Assembly (NCBI GenBank): GCA_937925895.1
Contig: CALANC010000425.1
Location: 1 to 17,279, forward strand
Direction: 5' to 3'
DNA length: 17,279 nucleotides
DNA from: an uncultured Desulfobacterales bacterium
GTDB taxonomy: Bacteria > Desulfobacterota > Desulfobacteria > Desulfobacterales > UBA11574
Below the pieces are notes generated by a model. The model was not told the origin of the DNA, ran no database searches, and saw only the letters and a list, made by a program, of their open reading frames with translations. The position numbers and the translations under genes are program-made. Each line of letters starts with the position of its first letter. Positions within the stretch are counted from its first letter, which is position 1. Of this stretch, positions 14,553 through 17,279 are shown piece by piece.

Positions 14553-16565
14553 GAATTATTAACAAATAATTTACCGTTTATGTGCGCAATGATCGGAGTA
14601 ATAGGCGTGCTGTTTGCGATGCTTTTGGCAGGCATTGTCAAAGGAGCACCTGCCGGAGATGAAAAAATGCAGGAAATTGCCGGCGCTATTAAAGAAGGTG
14701 CAATTGCTTATCTCAACCGCCAGCTAAAAAGTATGGGTATTGCCGGTATCATCATTTTCATCATCATCTTTCTCACCCTGGGTGCCAAGACAGCCATTGG
14801 ATTTCTGATTGGGGCGACGGCATCATTTATCGCCGGGTATGTCGGCATGCGGGTATCGGTAATAGCCAATGTTAGAACGACGGAAGCTGCCAAACAAGGG
14901 CTTGCGGCGGGTCTATCTATGGCCTTTAAGGGCGGTTCTGTTACCGGTATGATGGTGGCCGGTTTGGCACTGACCTCTGTAGCCGGGTACTATGCCGCAA
15001 CCCATGATGTTATCGCTCTGGTGGCGCTTGGCTTTGGCGGCAGTCTGATTTCCATTTTTGCCCGGCTCGGTGGTGGTATTTTCACCAAGGGAGCTGACGT
15101 GGGTGCCGACCTTGTCGGCAAGGTTGAAGCCGGCATTCCCGAAGATGATCCAAGAAATCCGGCGACGATTGCAGACAATGTTGGAGACAATGTGGGCGAC
15201 TGTGCCGGTATGGCAGCCGACCTTTTCGAGACCTATGCGGTGACGGCTGTTGCCGCTATGCTTATCGGTCATCTTCTCTTTCCCAAAATTCCCATGGCAA
15301 CCGAATTCCCGCTGATACTCGGCGCCATTTCAATCCTTGCTTCCATAATCGCTGTATTCTTTGTGAGACTCGGAAAAGGTGAATACATCATGGGCGCATT
15401 GTATAAGGGTATGTTCGGCGCGGCCATCTTGGCGGGCGTTGCCTTCTACTATGCCTGTCACAAATACATGGGCGGATTGGGTGATATTTCTATAATGGAA
15501 ATCTACTATTCGACGCTTATCGGGCTTATTCTCACTGTTGTTATTGTGATTATTACAGAATACTACACAGGCATTTACGGACCGGTTAAAGACATTGCCA
15601 ATGCATCCACAACCGGCCACGGCACAAATATCATTGCCGGTCTGGCTGTGAGCATGCAGGCCACGGCGGCACCGGTTCTGGCAATCTGTGTCTCCATTTA
15701 TCTGGCATATTACTTTGCCGGCCTTTACGGTATCGCCATGGCGGCCATGTCCATGCTCTCCATGACCGGAATGGTCATTGCCATTGACGCCTACGGACCC
15801 ATTACAGACAATGCCGGTGGTATTGCCGAAATGGCCGAACTGGATGAAAGTGTCCGGGCGGTTACCGATCCGCTCGATGCGGTTGGAAATACCACCAAAG
15901 CGGTTACCAAAGGTTACGCCATCGGTTCTGCCGGCTTGGCAGCCTTGGTGTTGTTTGCTGCCTATGTACAAGAATTTGCTCTGCACGGCGAAAAAGGTGC
16001 TGCTGCCATTAGGTTCGACCTGTCCGATGTAAATGTTATCATCGGCCTTTTTATCGGCGGCCTTTTACCCTACCTGTTTGCTTCGATTGCCATGAAAGCT
16101 GTTGGCAATGCCGGTGGCGCGGTAGTCGAGGAAGTTCGTCGCCAGTTTCGCGAAATTCCGGGTATAATGGAGGGAACTGCCAAACCCGATTATGCCGCCT
16201 GCGTTGACATCGTCACCAAGTTTGCCTTAAAAGAAATGATTTTTCCGGCTCTTCTGCCGGTTGTGGCGCCGCTTATTGTCGGTTTCTTGTTGGGCAAGGT
16301 CGCTCTGGGTGGACTGCTCATCGGGAGTATCGTTACCGGTGTTTTTGTGGCGCTTTCCATGACCACTGGCGGGGCTGCGTGGGACAATGCCAAGAAATAT
16401 ATAGAAGACGGACACCTGGGCGGCAAAGGCAGTGAAGCACACAAAGCAGCTGTAACCGGTGACACCGTAGGAGATCCTTACAAGGATACCGCAGGTCCTG
16501 CCGTGAATCCGATGATTAAGATATTGAATGTTGTAGCATTGCTCATGGTACCGTTTTTACTATAA
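14550..16565 (+). CDS. hppA: Membrane proton-pumping inorganic pyrophosphatase, K+-independent type
   Basis: This protein of about 671 residues has roughly 16 hydrophobic helices. It hydrolyses PPi and pumps ions across the inner membrane. The PPi/Mg site is seen in [11 protein letters not shown] (residues 183-193 counting from this start), [19 protein letters not shown] (209-227), [13 protein letters not shown] and [14 protein letters not shown] near the C-terminus. The subtype signature reads GNTTKAVT: Lys (450) and Thr (453) occupy the two positions that are Ala and Gly in K+-dependent enzymes. Known Na+-pumping members are K+-dependent, so H+ pumping is inferred. The start was set at 14550 because GGAGGAAAG (14540-14548) precedes it well; an in-frame ATG at 14538 would add four residues. 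It is 20 nt after pth, ends the unit before a strong terminator, and is visibly richer in G+C than pth or ispE. Confidence 0.95.
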   Translation: MELLTNNLPFMCAMIGVIGVLFAMLLAGIVKGAPAGDEKMQEIAGAIKEGAIAYLNRQLKSMGIAGIIIFIIIFLTLGAKTAIGFLIGATASFIAGYVGMRVSVIANVRTTEAAKQGLAAGLSMAFKGGSVTGMMVAGLALTSVAGYYAATHDVIALVALGFGGSLISIFARLGGGIFTKGADVGADLVGKVEAGIPEDDPRNPATIADNVGDNVGDCAGMAADLFETYAVTAVAAMLIGHLLFPKIPMATEFPLILGAISILASIIAVFFVRLGKGEYIMGALYKGMFGAAILAGVAFYYACHKYMGGLGDISIMEIYYSTLIGLILTVVIVIITEYYTGIYGPVKDIANASTTGHGTNIIAGLAVSMQATAAPVLAICVSIYLAYYFAGLYGIAMAAMSMLSMTGMVIAIDAYGPITDNAGGIAEMAELDESVRAVTDPLDAVGNTTKAVTKGYAIGSAGLAALVLFAAYVQEFALHGEKGAAAIRFDLSDVNVIIGLFIGGLLPYLFASIAMKAVGNAGGAVVEEVRRQFREIPGIMEGTAKPDYAACVDIVTKFALKEMIFPALLPVVAPLIVGFLLGKVALGGLLIGSIVTGVFVALSMTTGGAAWDNAKKYIEDGHLGGKGSEAHKAAVTGDTVGDPYKDTAGPAVNPMIKILNVVALLMVPFLL

Positions 16566-16596
16566 AATTTTTGAATTGATTGGGTTTTAATAACTG

Positions 16597-16629
16597 GGAT
16601 TGGCGCCTTTATTGCGCCAATCCTTTTTT
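16597..16629 (+). terminator. Rho-independent terminator after hppA
   Basis: A perfect 10-bp stem, GGATTGGCGC (16597-16606) with GCGCCAATCC (16614-16623), has a 7-nt loop and is followed at once by six T residues. It closes the DUF1844-ispE-tRNA-prs-rplY-pth-hppA unit and separates it from the CarD-family gene. Confidence 0.95.
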
Positions 16630-16630
16630 A

Positions 16631-16659
16631 TTGATTGTCGGTGGAATGTGTGATATAAA
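16631..16659 (+). promoter_or_regulatory. Predicted sigma-70 extended -10 promoter of the CarD-family gene
   Basis: TTGATT (16631-16636), a 17-nt spacer and TATAAA (16654-16659) preceded by TGA, an extended -10 TGn element. It starts two bases after the T-run of the terminator. The expected RNA start near 16666 leaves a leader of about 66 nt before ATG 16732. TTGACG at 16675 is a competing -35 but has no -10 at proper spacing. Confidence 0.55.
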
Positions 16660-16731
16660 TAACGATCAAAAATTTTGACGGCCTAATTAACGTCTGTTGC
16701 GAACGTATAAATTAGATATATCGGTGTTAAA

Positions 16732-17279
16732 ATGAATAAGAAGAAGGTTAAAGAAAAGACAAAAACAAACAAAAAAAAGGTGTCCCAGTTTAAGGTAGGA
16801 GACCTTGCTGTTTACCCTGCGCATGGTGTCGGGCGGATTAACTCAATTGAAAAAAGAATCGTTAATGGGGAAACGCACGATTTTTACATGATGAAAATTC
16901 TTGAAAACGGAATGCTCATTATGATTCCCACCTGGAATGTAGAACAGGTCGGTTTAAGGGGCATCATTAATGAAGAAGAAATCCCCAAAATATACGAAGT
17001 CATAAAAAAAAGGCAAGAAATACCTGTTGAAACCCAGACCTGGAATCGTAGATACAGAGATTACATGGATAAACTTAGAACCGGTTCTCTTTATGATGTT
17101 GCAGAGGTATTTAGAGATCTTTCGTTGCTGAAATTAACCAAAGACCTTTCTTTTGGAGAGCGTAAACTTTACGATACAGCACAAACGCTTTTGGTAATGG
17201 AACTTTCGACAGCAAAAGATACCGATGAAACAACGATTATATCAGAAATTGAGTTGCTTTTTGCAGCTGAAGATGCCAA
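16732..17279 (+). CDS. CarD-family RNA polymerase-binding transcription factor (3' end beyond window)
   Basis: An open frame of 182 codons runs from ATG 16732 to the window end without a stop. After a lysine-rich N-terminal tail (residues 1-17) comes the CarD/TRCF RNA-polymerase-interacting domain: FKVGDLAVYPAHGVGRI (20-36), then MIPTWNVEQVGLRGIINEEE. A helical C-terminal domain follows (WNRRYRDYMDKLRTGSLYDVAEVFRDL), which in family members contacts promoter DNA. Characterised relatives (mycobacterial CarD, Myxococcus CdnL) bind the polymerase beta subunit and stabilise open complexes, notably at rRNA promoters. The Lys-rich tail is an addition compared with minimal CarD; GTG at codon 17 would remove most of it but lacks a better Shine-Dalgarno. 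It has its own predicted promoter. Confidence 0.9.
   Translation, partial: MNKKKVKEKTKTNKKKVSQFKVGDLAVYPAHGVGRINSIEKRIVNGETHDFYMMKILENGMLIMIPTWNVEQVGLRGIINEEEIPKIYEVIKKRQEIPVETQTWNRRYRDYMDKLRTGSLYDVAEVFRDLSLLKLTKDLSFGERKLYDTAQTLLVMELSTAKDTDETTIISEIELLFAAEDA

Noticed and set aside
15330..15986. Long open frame of 218 codons on the minus strand inside hppA
   Set aside because: It lies wholly antisense to a clear pyrophosphatase gene, its product is a His/Gly/Asn-rich composition with no family pattern, and it has no Shine-Dalgarno. It is a by-product of hppA codon bias.

Overview
The window reads as a chromosomal housekeeping region of a Gram-negative anaerobe, most likely a deltaproteobacterium (Desulfobacterota, Desulfobacterales-like). 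The evidence is the mix of families. A RicT/PSP1 iron-sulfur-type protein lies between holB and metG. There are a DUF1844 protein, a CarD-family RNA-polymerase-binding protein, a membrane pyrophosphatase, SfsA, an MEP-pathway ispE, and a prs-rplY-pth block with an embedded tRNA-Gln. Base composition is moderately A+T rich. I see no phage genes, insertion sequences or CRISPR arrays.

Layout. (1) 1-341: the 3' end of a NusG/UpxY-type antitermination factor. (2) 529-9873, all on +: an HU/IHF-like protein, holB (DNA polymerase III delta'), a RicT-like protein, metG, a single-pass penicillin-binding transpeptidase, and a giant 1264-residue GlmS-like amidotransferase. Gaps between these genes are only 2-35 nt, so they probably form one transcription unit, with a perfect 8-bp hairpin just before the last gene. 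(3) 9868-10599 on -: sfsA, convergent with the giant gene and overlapping its stop codon. (4) A 173-nt divergent spacer. (5) 10773-16565 on +: DUF1844 gene, ispE, tRNA-Gln(UUG), prs, rplY, pth and hppA, closed by a strong intrinsic terminator at 16597-16629. (6) A credible extended -10 promoter at 16631-16659 driving a CarD-family gene that runs off the window end.

How the genes fit together. Unit 2 combines chromosome replication (clamp loader subunit), translation (MetRS) and cell-wall supply and cross-linking (GlmS-like enzyme and transpeptidase). Unit 5 makes isoprenoid precursors (IspE), PRPP (Prs) and translation components (tRNA-Gln, L25, Pth). It ends with a proton-pumping pyrophosphatase, which would consume the PPi released by biosynthesis and tRNA charging.

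The most unusual object is the 1264-residue GlmS-like protein at 6079-9873. It keeps the glutaminase Cys, both SIS domains and the catalytic Glu, His and C-terminal Lys of glucosamine-6-phosphate synthase. It also carries a 67-residue leader in front of the nucleophile Cys, a helical insertion of about 160 residues inside the glutaminase domain, a further insertion before the catalytic C-tail, and about 200 residues after it. The other genes are recognisable members of known families, with smaller oddities noted individually.
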